Source: Flagellimonas olearia (lineage in GTDB: Bacteria > Bacteroidota > Bacteroidia > Flavobacteriales > Flavobacteriaceae). Taken from it: a stretch of DNA of 64,000 nt. Shown here piece after piece: positions 56,731 through 63,929 of the stretch; the stretch's first letter is position 1, and each line of letters opens with the position of its first letter. The stretch spans positions 124,001 to 188,000 of the forward strand of contig NZ_WELG01000002.1 of assembly GCF_009184425.1 (NCBI RefSeq), in the 5' to 3' direction. The position numbers and the translations under genes were made by a program. Under the pieces are notes generated by a model. It saw only the letters and a list, made by a program, of their open reading frames with translations, had not been told where the DNA came from and made no database searches.

Positions 56731-57693
56731 TTGCAGAGACCCAAAAACGAAAATTATGTGCATATCAAAAGGCTTATGGAAGAAATTCAAAAATTATTAA
56801 AGGAGTTTGTTGAGAGATACCCTTTCAATTGGTTTAAAATCAATGAATTTATTAAGGATTTCGTCAAAAATGAAAGCAAAGACCCATTTGAATTCAAATC
56901 AAAGTATTTAAAACCGCACTTGTACCTAACTACTGATGGTAAAATCAATTACATCCCACGAGAAAATGCTAATTCAAATCAAAAAGAGAAAAGTAGCGAG
57001 ATCTTTGATTTACAATTATTTGATTGCGAACAATTAGCAGTAGATTTTGACAAGGAGAATTTTGAAATTGATGAGTGGGCTCAAAAACGTCTGGATTACG
57101 ACATAAATATTGTGAGGGAATTTTTATTTCGTTGCACTGTTTTTAAAGGGCATTATTTTTTAGAACGGTTCCATGAGGAAATTGACGAGTTGGAAAAAAA
57201 CATGGCCTTAATTTCGGAACAATTTATATTGAATTGGCTTCATAAGGAAATAATGAATGAATTAAAAGAAAATCTTAGATACCTAAAAGAAACCATTAGA
57301 GAAGATTTCGAAAAAGTCTACTCCATAAATACAACTAAAGCTAAATCTACCTCAAAATCTGAGTTGAGAAATTGGTGCCAGATTGCCAAATTAATGGCCA
57401 ATGGAACCATTATTATCGATAAAAATGGCCGATATTATTTCAAAGGCAACTTGATAAAAGTCGAAAAAGTAATGAGCGAACTTGTCGCTGAAGAACTTAA
57501 CCACGAAATCAAACCACAAACCATTAAACCTTATTTGAGCCGCACAAAAACTGAAAGTGATGATGACAAGAATATTTTTAGAGAATTTCGGATCAATGAA
57601 CTTATCATAATTGCGACTGAGGCACAGAACAAAGGGGTTTTAAGCGATTTTTATAAGACCAGACTGGAAAATTTAAAACAAAGCATTATTTGA
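56731..57693 (+). CDS. unknown 320-aa helical protein, first gene of the island
   Basis: About 320 aa, rich in Lys, Glu, Asn and Ile, with no signal peptide or membrane segment. The first 45 residues and residues 140-215 are probably long helices (IKRLMEEIQKLLKEFVERY, ELEKNMALISEQFILNWLHKEIMNELKENLRYLKE). A C-terminal segment (SELRNWCQIAKLMANGTIIIDKNGRYYFKGNL) may be a small folded domain. I do not recognise a family. The start is a TTG preceded by an SD-like AAAGGGAG; GTG at 56758 and ATG at 56776 are alternatives. It is followed by a palindrome and the HTH gene, so a role in control or replication of the element is possible but unproven. Confidence 0.7.
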   Translation: MQRPKNENYVHIKRLMEEIQKLLKEFVERYPFNWFKINEFIKDFVKNESKDPFEFKSKYLKPHLYLTTDGKINYIPRENANSNQKEKSSEIFDLQLFDCEQLAVDFDKENFEIDEWAQKRLDYDINIVREFLFRCTVFKGHYFLERFHEEIDELEKNMALISEQFILNWLHKEIMNELKENLRYLKETIREDFEKVYSINTTKAKSTSKSELRNWCQIAKLMANGTIIIDKNGRYYFKGNLIKVEKVMSELVAEELNHEIKPQTIKPYLSRTKTESDDDKNIFREFRINELIIIATEAQNKGVLSDFYKTRLENLKQSII

Positions 57694-57702
57694 GTACGCC
57701 AA

Positions 57703-57715
57703 AAGTACGGTACTT
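57703..57715 (+). promoter_or_regulatory. palindromic operator-like site before the HTH gene
   Basis: AAGTACGGTACTT has 6-bp arms around one central base; AGTACG also repeats at 57693-57698. It sits between the 320-aa gene and the HTH gene, a plausible regulator-binding site. Confidence 0.35.
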
Positions 57716-57789
57716 CCAAAGGTTTCAAAACCATTGAAATTATTTTTACATCATTAATAATAGCAAGTAAAATGTAAAATTAGATTTCA

Positions 57790-58080
57790 ATGACATTACA
57801 GACAGTTCAGTTAATCGGGATTGATATGGAACGGTTCCAATCACTCATCGGGAAAGCAGTTGCCAAAGTACTGCAAGAACACAAAGAACTCCTAAATGAC
57901 TCACGGAATGAGTCTGGAGATAAATATTTAAGCAGAAAAGAAGCTGCGGAATTTCTTCGAATATCCGAAACCACACTTTGGAATTTGGATAAAACCCAAG
58001 TTTTACCCGCAAAGCGTTTAAATGGTAAAGTTCTTTACCTCAAAAGCGATTTGCTCAATTTCTCAAAAACTAACGCTTAG
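57790..58080 (+). CDS. helix-turn-helix DNA-binding protein (excisionase/MerR-like HTH)
   Basis: A 96-aa protein. The C-terminal half is a winged-helix HTH_17-type domain: YLSRKEAAEFLRISETTLWNLDKTQVLPAKRLNGKVLYLKSDLLNFS. The N-terminal half is a helical extension (MERFQSLIGKAVAKVLQEHKELL). Proteins of this kind occur on Bacteroidota mobile elements as excisionases or regulators. It precedes the polymerase-like gene by 97 bp, with a nested hairpin between them, so control of that gene is a fair guess. Confidence 0.85.
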   Translation: MTLQTVQLIGIDMERFQSLIGKAVAKVLQEHKELLNDSRNESGDKYLSRKEAAEFLRISETTLWNLDKTQVLPAKRLNGKVLYLKSDLLNFSKTNA

Positions 58081-58116
58081 CATTCTCTAAGCAAACTTTC
58101 AACAATTTTTAATCTA

Positions 58117-58160
58117 AAGCCGAGACGGTATCAACATACCGCCAGGAATCGTCTTGGCTT
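58117..58160 (+). ncRNA. nested hairpin in the leader of the polymerase-like gene
   Basis: An outer stem AAGCCGAGAC / GTCTTGGCTT (one G.T pair) encloses an inner stem GGTAT / ATACC with a CAAC loop; a 10-nt stretch lies between the inner 3' arm and the outer 3' arm. It ends 17 nt before the ATG at 58178. There is no T-run, so it is probably not a terminator; it could be a translational control element, a regulator-binding RNA or DNA site, or an initiation site for the element. Labelled ncRNA only because RNA structure is the simplest reading. Confidence 0.5.
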
Positions 58161-58177
58161 ACTTTATCTAAAATATT

Positions 58178-59683
58178 ATGAGATACAAAAACACATATAT
58201 AACTATTGAAAAATCCCTTTTTGAGGACTTAGAAAAGTCTATAAACAAACACAATTTGCATTATTCCAAAGATGACCCCAACAAAATAATGATGGACAAA
58301 GCGGTTTTCTTTATTGACTACATCCGCTACCAACGAAGTTTCAGAAAAGATGAAATCACTAATGGCGGATATATCAGAATACCTTCAAAGTTTTTAAACA
58401 TTTATCTGCAAAAGGAGCTTAGAAAGTACAAGGATTTTCTTATTGGACATAACTATATCAAAACGATTCCCTATAGCAAGGACGAGTCCAAGTCTTATGG
58501 TTACTTGGTTTCATTTTCGGGAACAAAGAAATCAAATGAAGAATCCTTAGAAGAATATTCAGCTTATGAATTTTTGAGTCAAACCTATGAAACGTTTCTA
58601 TCGAAGTCTTTGGAAAAACATGCTAAAATTGAACATAAAAAATCGGTTGCAGATAAAAGCACCAAACATTTAACAAAATGGTTGAATGCGGAAAGTATCC
58701 AAATCAATAGGGAACGTGCCATTACTTTTATAGACCACTCAAAAGATTTGTCAATGGAACAGAAAACTTCATATTCATACAGTGTAAACAAAATATGGTT
58801 TGGATGTTGGTATTACCTTAGAAGCACTAATGACAATAGGCTCCACAGTAATCTTACTAATCTTCCTTCGGAATTACGGAAATTTGTATCCCACAAAACA
58901 CAGAATTTGGTATCCCTTGATATTAAGTCCTCCCAACCATTCCTTTTAGCAGGAGTCTTTAATCTAATCCTCTTGGAAGAAACTGAGAAAGTGGCGTATC
59001 TGAAATCAGGGTTGAGAAGTCAAGATGTAAAGAATCAATTCTCCTCTGTAATGAATTCTATATCTCTTGAACCCTCTGTAATAGCTGGGCTACAGCACTA
59101 CATAAATTTGGTTTGCAATCAAGACATCTACAACTATATTGCATCAAACCTTAACTCGAATTTTATAGAAAAATTAAAAGATGAAAAAGGTTATGTCGAT
59201 AAGGTATATAGTCCGACCACTAATCGGAAGGAAGAGAAGCATTTTAAAGACCTTAGAGGCTATTGCAAGGTTTTGACCTTGGAATATATGTACTCATCCG
59301 CAGAAAACACAGAGAAACGCTTAAATGAAATAAATCAAGTCCTTCCCGATGCTGTCAACAAGTTTATTTATGAATTCAAATACTGTAAGGAATTGGAAAT
59401 CCCAAAACGTCAAGGCAAAAAAAGAAGAACTAAAAGACAGCGAGAAAAAATCCAAAAAACTAAAAAACTATTTGCCAAGTTTCTACAGCAACTGGAAGCA
59501 TTCATAATGTTAGACATAATCACAAAAGAGTTGTCAAAACAAAACCTCAAAATGTTTATGGCAACTATACATGATAGCATTATAGTAACCAGCGGCAATG
59601 AAAAAGAAGTGGAGTTGTTTATGAAAAAAAAGGTGTTCGAAATTTTGGGGCTGGAGCCAGAAATAAAATGGGAATACTGGTAG
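58178..59683 (+). CDS. Pol A-like DNA polymerase palm/fingers protein of a mobile element
   Basis: A 501-aa protein whose C-terminal 300 residues follow the DNA polymerase I (family A) motif order: NRLHSNLTNLP (residues 220-230, like GRLSS...NLQNIP), motif A LVSLDIKSSQPFLL with Asp248, a DIYNYIA segment (316-322), motif B RGYCKVLTLEYMYS with Arg360, Lys364 and Tyr372 in the spacing R-x3-K-x7-Y of Pol I, and motif C ATIHDSIIV with His465-Asp466. Motif A is divergent, since Pol I has DYSQIEL. Motif C reads HDS as in T7-type RNA polymerase, while Pol I has HDE. The N-terminal 200 residues show no exonuclease domain I can recognise. A basic segment (GKKRRTKRQREK, 413-424) lies between motifs B and C. 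Most likely it replicates or repairs the element's DNA; enzymatic activity is inferred from retention of both catalytic Asp. Confidence 0.8.
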   Translation: MRYKNTYITIEKSLFEDLEKSINKHNLHYSKDDPNKIMMDKAVFFIDYIRYQRSFRKDEITNGGYIRIPSKFLNIYLQKELRKYKDFLIGHNYIKTIPYSKDESKSYGYLVSFSGTKKSNEESLEEYSAYEFLSQTYETFLSKSLEKHAKIEHKKSVADKSTKHLTKWLNAESIQINRERAITFIDHSKDLSMEQKTSYSYSVNKIWFGCWYYLRSTNDNRLHSNLTNLPSELRKFVSHKTQNLVSLDIKSSQPFLLAGVFNLILLEETEKVAYLKSGLRSQDVKNQFSSVMNSISLEPSVIAGLQHYINLVCNQDIYNYIASNLNSNFIEKLKDEKGYVDKVYSPTTNRKEEKHFKDLRGYCKVLTLEYMYSSAENTEKRLNEINQVLPDAVNKFIYEFKYCKELEIPKRQGKKRRTKRQREKIQKTKKLFAKFLQQLEAFIMLDIITKELSKQNLKMFMATIHDSIIVTSGNEKEVELFMKKKVFEILGLEPEIKWEYW

Positions 59684-59711
59684 CCCTAGTTTTATCGGGA
59701 TGGTTTCTCAA

Positions 59712-59975
59712 TTAATAATCGAAAAGTTCACTTACCTCCACCCCCAAGGCATCAGCAATTCTTCCTAACGTAACAAGGCTGGTATTTATCTCACCCCTTT
59801 CCACTCTTCCTATCTGATTTTTTGGAATCTCCGCAATAATTGAAAGTTGGAACTGTGATTTTTCAGCTTTTTCACGTAGAAACCTTACCCTTTCACCAAC
59901 TTTTTTGATGAGTTTTCTATCCCCAGATGTATATTCTTTAAACACATCCCAAAATCCAAATACTACAATAAACAA
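59712..59975 (-). CDS. XRE-family HTH transcriptional regulator
   Basis: An 87-aa protein with a full Cro/CI-type HTH domain (about residues 26-85: VGERVRFLREKAEKSQFQLSIIAEIPKNQIGRVERGEINTSLVTLGRIADALGVEVSELF). Transcribed away from the lipoprotein gene. A short inverted repeat ACACA-TCGT-TGTGT at 59980-59993 lies between the two, a probable operator, so it may be autoregulated. A common type of element- or toxin-antitoxin-linked regulator, but no toxin neighbour is evident. Confidence 0.88.
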   Translation of the reverse strand: MFIVVFGFWDVFKEYTSGDRKLIKKVGERVRFLREKAEKSQFQLSIIAEIPKNQIGRVERGEINTSLVTLGRIADALGVEVSELFDY

Positions 59976-59979
59976 TCGG

Positions 59980-59993
59980 ACACATCGTTGTGT
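59980..59993. promoter_or_regulatory. operator-like inverted repeat in the divergent promoter region
   Basis: ACACA / TGTGT arms of 5 bp with a 4-nt TCGT centre, located 5 bp beyond the start codon of the XRE gene and 29 bp before the lipoprotein ATG. Confidence 0.35.
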
Positions 59994-60021
59994 TTATATG
60001 TATAAATCAAAATCAAAAAAG

Positions 60022-60399
60022 ATGAAATTATTGGCAAAAAATGTACTTGTCTTTATGTTGTTGATGTGTTTGGTAGGTTGTAGTTCGGATAATGAGGACA
60101 ACTCCTCAGACAATGATGGCACATCCAGAGAACTCCTGATAGGAACATGGACCATTGACGAAACTGATATTATATTCAATGAGGACGGAACAGGGGAGTC
60201 ACAAGTTTATGTTTATGATGACAGTGATGAAGACTTGCAATGGCACCGCCTGTCATGGCGTTTGGATTCAGATGTTCTCACCATCAATTTCTCTGTTACT
60301 GGCACATCTATTTTTCAGATCATAGAGATCGATAATAAAAGTATGGTGCTACAAGATTCAAATGGAATAAGAAGAAACTACACGAAAAAACAAGGATAA
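60022..60399 (+). CDS. lipoprotein with lipocalin-like fold
   Basis: 125 aa from the ATG 60022 (MKLLAKNVLVFMLLMCLVGC). After the lipobox comes a Ser/Asp-rich stretch (SSDNEDNSSDNDG), as in surface-exposed flavobacterial lipoproteins, then a beta-rich domain (LLIGTWTIDETDIIFNEDGTGES ... LTINFSVTGTSIFQI) of the lipocalin-like_4 style. Short leaders such as IGTW recur in this group. Function unknown. Divergent from the XRE gene, and followed 1 bp later by a small membrane ORF. Confidence 0.8.
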   Translation: MKLLAKNVLVFMLLMCLVGCSSDNEDNSSDNDGTSRELLIGTWTIDETDIIFNEDGTGESQVYVYDDSDEDLQWHRLSWRLDSDVLTINFSVTGTSIFQIIEIDNKSMVLQDSNGIRRNYTKKQG

Positions 60400-60400
60400 A

Positions 60401-60562
60401 ATGGTCAATTTTTTATGCACAATAGCATTGCAAGCAAGTGTACTGGGAGATTTAAAAGCTGAACGAGGCGGCGAATCCATGTGGTCAACACCGTTGGGAA
60501 TCGTTATAGGGATTGTCTTCCTGTATTTTTTGATAAAGGGCATGAACAAAAGTGATGATTAA
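60401..60562 (+). CDS. small single-pass membrane protein (53 aa)
   Basis: A 53-aa ORF starting 1 bp after the lipoprotein stop. It has one strong membrane helix near the C-terminus (TPLGIVIGIVFLYFLIKG) and a soluble Ser/Asp end. The start is supported by its coupling to the upstream stop. Translated with the lipoprotein, it may be its inner-membrane partner or a small regulatory membrane peptide; no family is recognised. Confidence 0.5.
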   Translation: MVNFLCTIALQASVLGDLKAERGGESMWSTPLGIVIGIVFLYFLIKGMNKSDD

Positions 60563-60705
60563 CCAAAACATATATCACGAAGAATCTCTATTGTAGTGAC
60601 CAAATCGGCTTGTACGTGGCAAAAACCCCCTAAGTAATCGATTAGTATAGGTATTTTTTTGCTGATAACCATATATTTACGCTCCCCCAATAAATCAGAC
60701 CGACT

Positions 60706-61128
60706 ATGAAAATAAGGAACAGCAGTTACAGACTGTCCGACAAACGATTTTGGGAAAAAATACAGAAACAATACGGCAACGGTGGTGGCACATACGAACT
60801 ATACTGCATGTTACCAAAAACGAATATAGTGCCAGTACAGAGAATGCTAAAAGCAGATAAGAGCGGTACACTATACATTGGAAGGGCAACGAGTTTCTTG
60901 GATCGGGTAATAGAGCTTAAGAAGTCCATATCCCCCAATCATACCTCTTCAAACCATGAGTGCGGTGTTAGGTACAAAGATTCTGAAATCTTACAGGAGA
61001 AGTACCCTTATGAGCATCTGTACATCGAACTCCATGGGACGGACAAGAGCGTGGAGCTTGAACGGGAAAAACTGAAGTCTTACGTCAGGGAATTTGGTGA
61101 GCTCCCCCCCTTAAATAGAATGGCTTAA
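60706..61128 (+). CDS. GIY-YIG-like nuclease-fold protein
   Basis: A 140-aa protein. A divergent GIY-YIG arrangement is visible: YELYCM (residues 30-35) and LYIGRATSFLDRV (56-68) stand for the GIY and YIG strands, Arg67 corresponds to the conserved Arg, and the helix carrying a conserved Glu is VELEREKLKSYVREFGELPPLN (116-137), ending in the expected P.N. The usual GIY triad is weak. Genes of this type include restriction, homing and repair enzymes. It stands alone in the defence-rich part of the island. Nuclease activity is probable, target unknown. Confidence 0.68.
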   Translation: MKIRNSSYRLSDKRFWEKIQKQYGNGGGTYELYCMLPKTNIVPVQRMLKADKSGTLYIGRATSFLDRVIELKKSISPNHTSSNHECGVRYKDSEILQEKYPYEHLYIELHGTDKSVELEREKLKSYVREFGELPPLNRMA

Positions 61129-61189
61129 TGGATTGATTTATTTATTCAATCACTTATCATCAATAGAATAGGTTAGGTAGATTAGTAGG

Positions 61190-62008
61190 ATGGATTGGAA
61201 GGATTATGAAAAAATAACAAAGGACATCTATGAAACCCTTGGCAAGGAATCGGGGGTGAAAATAGAATGTTATGGAAATAGCTGTAAAGTCATAGGGAAT
61301 TCGGGAGTAGAGCATCAGATTGATGTATTGGCAAGCCATTCAGATGGAATTCATACTTATAAAACAGCCATTGAATGTAAGTACTGGAAAAATACGATTA
61401 GTAAGGATACAGTGATGAAAATACATTCAATTATCAATGAAACCAATATTGACAAAGGCATAGTTATTTCAAAAAAAGGGTTTACTCCTGATGCCATTGC
61501 TTATGCCAAAAGCAAAAACATCGGACTAGCATTGTTAAGAGAGGTCGAAAAAGAAGATTATGGCAGAGATTTACCAATATTTGAAATCATTTCTTCAAAA
61601 GTTCGCAGCCCTAAAATTATACAGTTCCAAATGATTAGTAAAGAGGGAGCAAATAGAGGTGATGAAAATGTAGAAATAAGTAAGATTGAACTTATAGATT
61701 CAAAAGGAAGAAGAAGCCCCTTAAAGGAATGGATAGACCATTTCTATGCCCAGCTTCACAAAGAAAATGCAATCGAACCCCTAACCATCGAATATAAATT
61801 TGAAGATATTTCACTGAACAACATTGAAACAAGTGAGTCCACTCCGATTCAAAGTATAGTCATTACTGGGGTCATTGAGGAAAAAGACCTTCGCTGGACA
61901 CAAACCGATAAGACATGGCTTATAATGAAATCAGTTTTTGAGGATAAAATCATCACGGTCTCAGAAAAAGGGGTAATCAAAGAAAGTAAATTTAGGTTCC
62001 TGAATTAA
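61190..62008 (+). CDS. Mrr-like restriction endonuclease (PD-(D/E)xK)
   Basis: A 272-aa protein. The N-terminal 115 residues are an Mrr_cat/PD-(D/E)xK nuclease: Asp45 in EHQIDVLAS, then IECKYWKN with Glu62 and Lys64 as the E-x-K, followed by a helix and the ISKKGFTPDAIAYAKSKNIGLALL block typical of the Mrr fold. The C-terminal 150 residues are a beta-rich domain of unknown role. No methyltransferase is linked in the window, as in Type IV-like, modification-dependent systems. It converges on the membrane coiled-coil gene, overlapping it by 17 bp. Confidence 0.88.
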   Translation: MDWKDYEKITKDIYETLGKESGVKIECYGNSCKVIGNSGVEHQIDVLASHSDGIHTYKTAIECKYWKNTISKDTVMKIHSIINETNIDKGIVISKKGFTPDAIAYAKSKNIGLALLREVEKEDYGRDLPIFEIISSKVRSPKIIQFQMISKEGANRGDENVEISKIELIDSKGRRSPLKEWIDHFYAQLHKENAIEPLTIEYKFEDISLNNIETSESTPIQSIVITGVIEEKDLRWTQTDKTWLIMKSVFEDKIITVSEKGVIKESKFRFLN

Positions 62009-62651
62009 CCGAATCGGATTCATAGGCTTCCAACATCATTTCTGCCTTGTACAACTCATCCTTTAGCTCCCCATTTTCCCTTTCCAACTGTTCTGCCCTT
62101 GATTTGTCCTCTATGACCTTGACATCGTATGGTGGTACGGGGGATTTGCTAAAAGCCGCCAAATCAATAATGACACTGAATATCCCCACGGCTGCACTGA
62201 CTATAATTGCCCAAATAGCAAGCCTTATGGATTTAGCAGCTTTTTCATTTGCCTCCCTTGAAGCTTCACGGGCATCTTGGGCAGTTTGCCTTGACTCCTG
62301 TAACTCCAAATAGTCGACATATTGTTTTGATGCCTCCCCATTGAGGAACCACTTCAAACTATCTAATTGCCTGTACAGTGATTCTCCACTTTCGGTCAAG
62401 TTGCCTTTAGGTTTAGTGATACCGTGTTTGAAATAATAGTAGTATTGAAAACTTGTTTTCCATCCTGTATAAAGCTTTGCTTCAATGTTGGTTGCCGAGA
62501 AATTTTCCACGAACCAATAATAAAAGGTAGATTCCGCATATATGGTCATCTTACCTGAATCCTTTTGTATTTTATCAATCAAATTGTTGTAGGTAATACC
62601 GATATTCTCATGGGCCATCCCAATTTCCATTGCCTTGATATATCTATTCAT
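61992..62651 (-). CDS. membrane coiled-coil protein next to AbiH
   Basis: A 219-aa protein. The N-terminal about 115 residues look globular, with an aromatic-rich segment (YWFVENFSATNIEAKLYTGWKTSFQYYYYFKHG). A Gln/Ala/Glu-rich amphipathic helix (ESRQTAQDAREASREANEKAAK) leads to one hydrophobic segment (IRLAIWAIIVSAAVGIFSVII), and the tail (VIEDKSRAEQLERENGELKDELYKAEMMLEAYE) is a second coiled coil. It lies 5 bp after abiH on the minus strand, so the two are co-transcribed. I do not recognise the family. A membrane-targeting or toxin-like effector role next to AbiH is a hypothesis. Confidence 0.72.
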   Translation of the reverse strand: MNRYIKAMEIGMAHENIGITYNNLIDKIQKDSGKMTIYAESTFYYWFVENFSATNIEAKLYTGWKTSFQYYYYFKHGITKPKGNLTESGESLYRQLDSLKWFLNGEASKQYVDYLELQESRQTAQDAREASREANEKAAKSIRLAIWAIIVSAAVGIFSVIIDLAAFSKSPVPPYDVKVIEDKSRAEQLERENGELKDELYKAEMMLEAYESDSVNSGT

Positions 62652-62656
62652 ATTAA

Positions 62657-63757
62657 TTATTTTACTTGTGGAATCACCGCAAATTTATCAAAGGGAAGTA
62701 CCCGTTTTCTCAACAATTGTTTATTATCAAAATGTCTGGAAATAGCCATGTTCTTTTTAACATGTTCCTCAATTGTTCCACGATGAAAGATTTTAATAGA
62801 CAAACAATCTCTATGCTCAAATATTGATTTCAACAAAGTCCGATCTGACAGACCACAGGAATGGCCAACTATATAAACCTCAAATGGTCCCGATTCCATA
62901 AAGCCAAGCATTTCATGATAATCAGTCGTGCGATTGTAATAAAATGACTTGATAAATTCCAAAGGCACATTAGAACGCTCTTCCTCTATCTTGGCATAAT
63001 AAGGATGGGTATCGTCCCCATATCCGAAAATAATTGGATTACTTATACTTCCAGCAACACCATGTATATTAATTGATTGATGCAATTTGTTCAATCCATT
63101 CCCTATAAATAATTTGTCAATTGAATTCGTATAGTTAAAATTTAAAAACAATAATTTTTCTGGATCGCCTAATTGCTTGTAACCCACTTCATGGTTTAAA
63201 CAGGTGTCTTCATTGATTTGTTTCTTATAACTCTTTTGAAGAAAATCATAGTATTTCAGACTTAAATTTTGTGATAAGGGTGCTTGGTTTATCCCAAAAA
63301 TATATTCGCCCAGCCTGTCCGACATTTCCTGAAAAGAACTATTCAAAGCCTCTTTAATAACTTCAAAATCCCTATAACTCGGTGGATTTTTCTTTATCTC
63401 ATCCATTAAAGGTATAAGAGTATCAAAATATAATGATTCAATGTCAACCCAATTTTCAAGCTGCAAATGATCCAAAATAAAAACTAGAAAACCTCTATAA
63501 GTCATTCGTAAATGCCCGATACTCTTACACCTATCAATCAGCTTTTCAAAAGTTTCACATTCATTAAGCATTTGAAGGTTGACATTTGCTATTCTATCAA
63601 CCTGAACCATTTTATCAGAATACTTTGAATCCCTTGCTTTTTCAAGGCAAGCCAAAATGTACCATCTTAAAAAATCTGTATATGTGGTTTTTAATCCTAA
63701 TGCCAAATCCAAACCATTTCCGACAATAACCATCCTGTTATATTGGTATTCACTCAT
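62657..63757 (-). CDS. abiH: AbiH-family phage abortive-infection protein
   Basis: A 366-aa protein. The AbiH pattern is clear: the N-terminal VIVGNGLDLALGLKTTYTDFLRWY, then LFLNFNYTNSIDKLF, INIHGVAGSISNPIIFGYGDD, and a late VYIVGHSCGLSDRTLLKSIF block. First described in a lactococcal plasmid, AbiH aborts phage infection by an unknown mechanism. Start at the ATG 63757 (MSEYQYN). Expressed divergently from the partial gene at 63930, and upstream of the membrane coiled-coil gene, so this looks like a two-gene phage-defence operon. Confidence 0.88.
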   Translation of the reverse strand: MSEYQYNRMVIVGNGLDLALGLKTTYTDFLRWYILACLEKARDSKYSDKMVQVDRIANVNLQMLNECETFEKLIDRCKSIGHLRMTYRGFLVFILDHLQLENWVDIESLYFDTLIPLMDEIKKNPPSYRDFEVIKEALNSSFQEMSDRLGEYIFGINQAPLSQNLSLKYYDFLQKSYKKQINEDTCLNHEVGYKQLGDPEKLLFLNFNYTNSIDKLFIGNGLNKLHQSINIHGVAGSISNPIIFGYGDDTHPYYAKIEEERSNVPLEFIKSFYYNRTTDYHEMLGFMESGPFEVYIVGHSCGLSDRTLLKSIFEHRDCLSIKIFHRGTIEEHVKKNMAISRHFDNKQLLRKRVLPFDKFAVIPQVK

Positions 63758-63929
63758 TTTAAATGATTTTATTTCAGCAATATATCTCCATATCACAATT
63801 TTGTGAAATTTTTCCCACTTCGGTTCTTAACAGAATTATCAACATTACAGGCATAAAACCTAAGACAATCAATAACTTATCTCTAAATTACCTTGCTTTT
63901 TTCAGTATATTGTAAGAAAAATACTAGAT

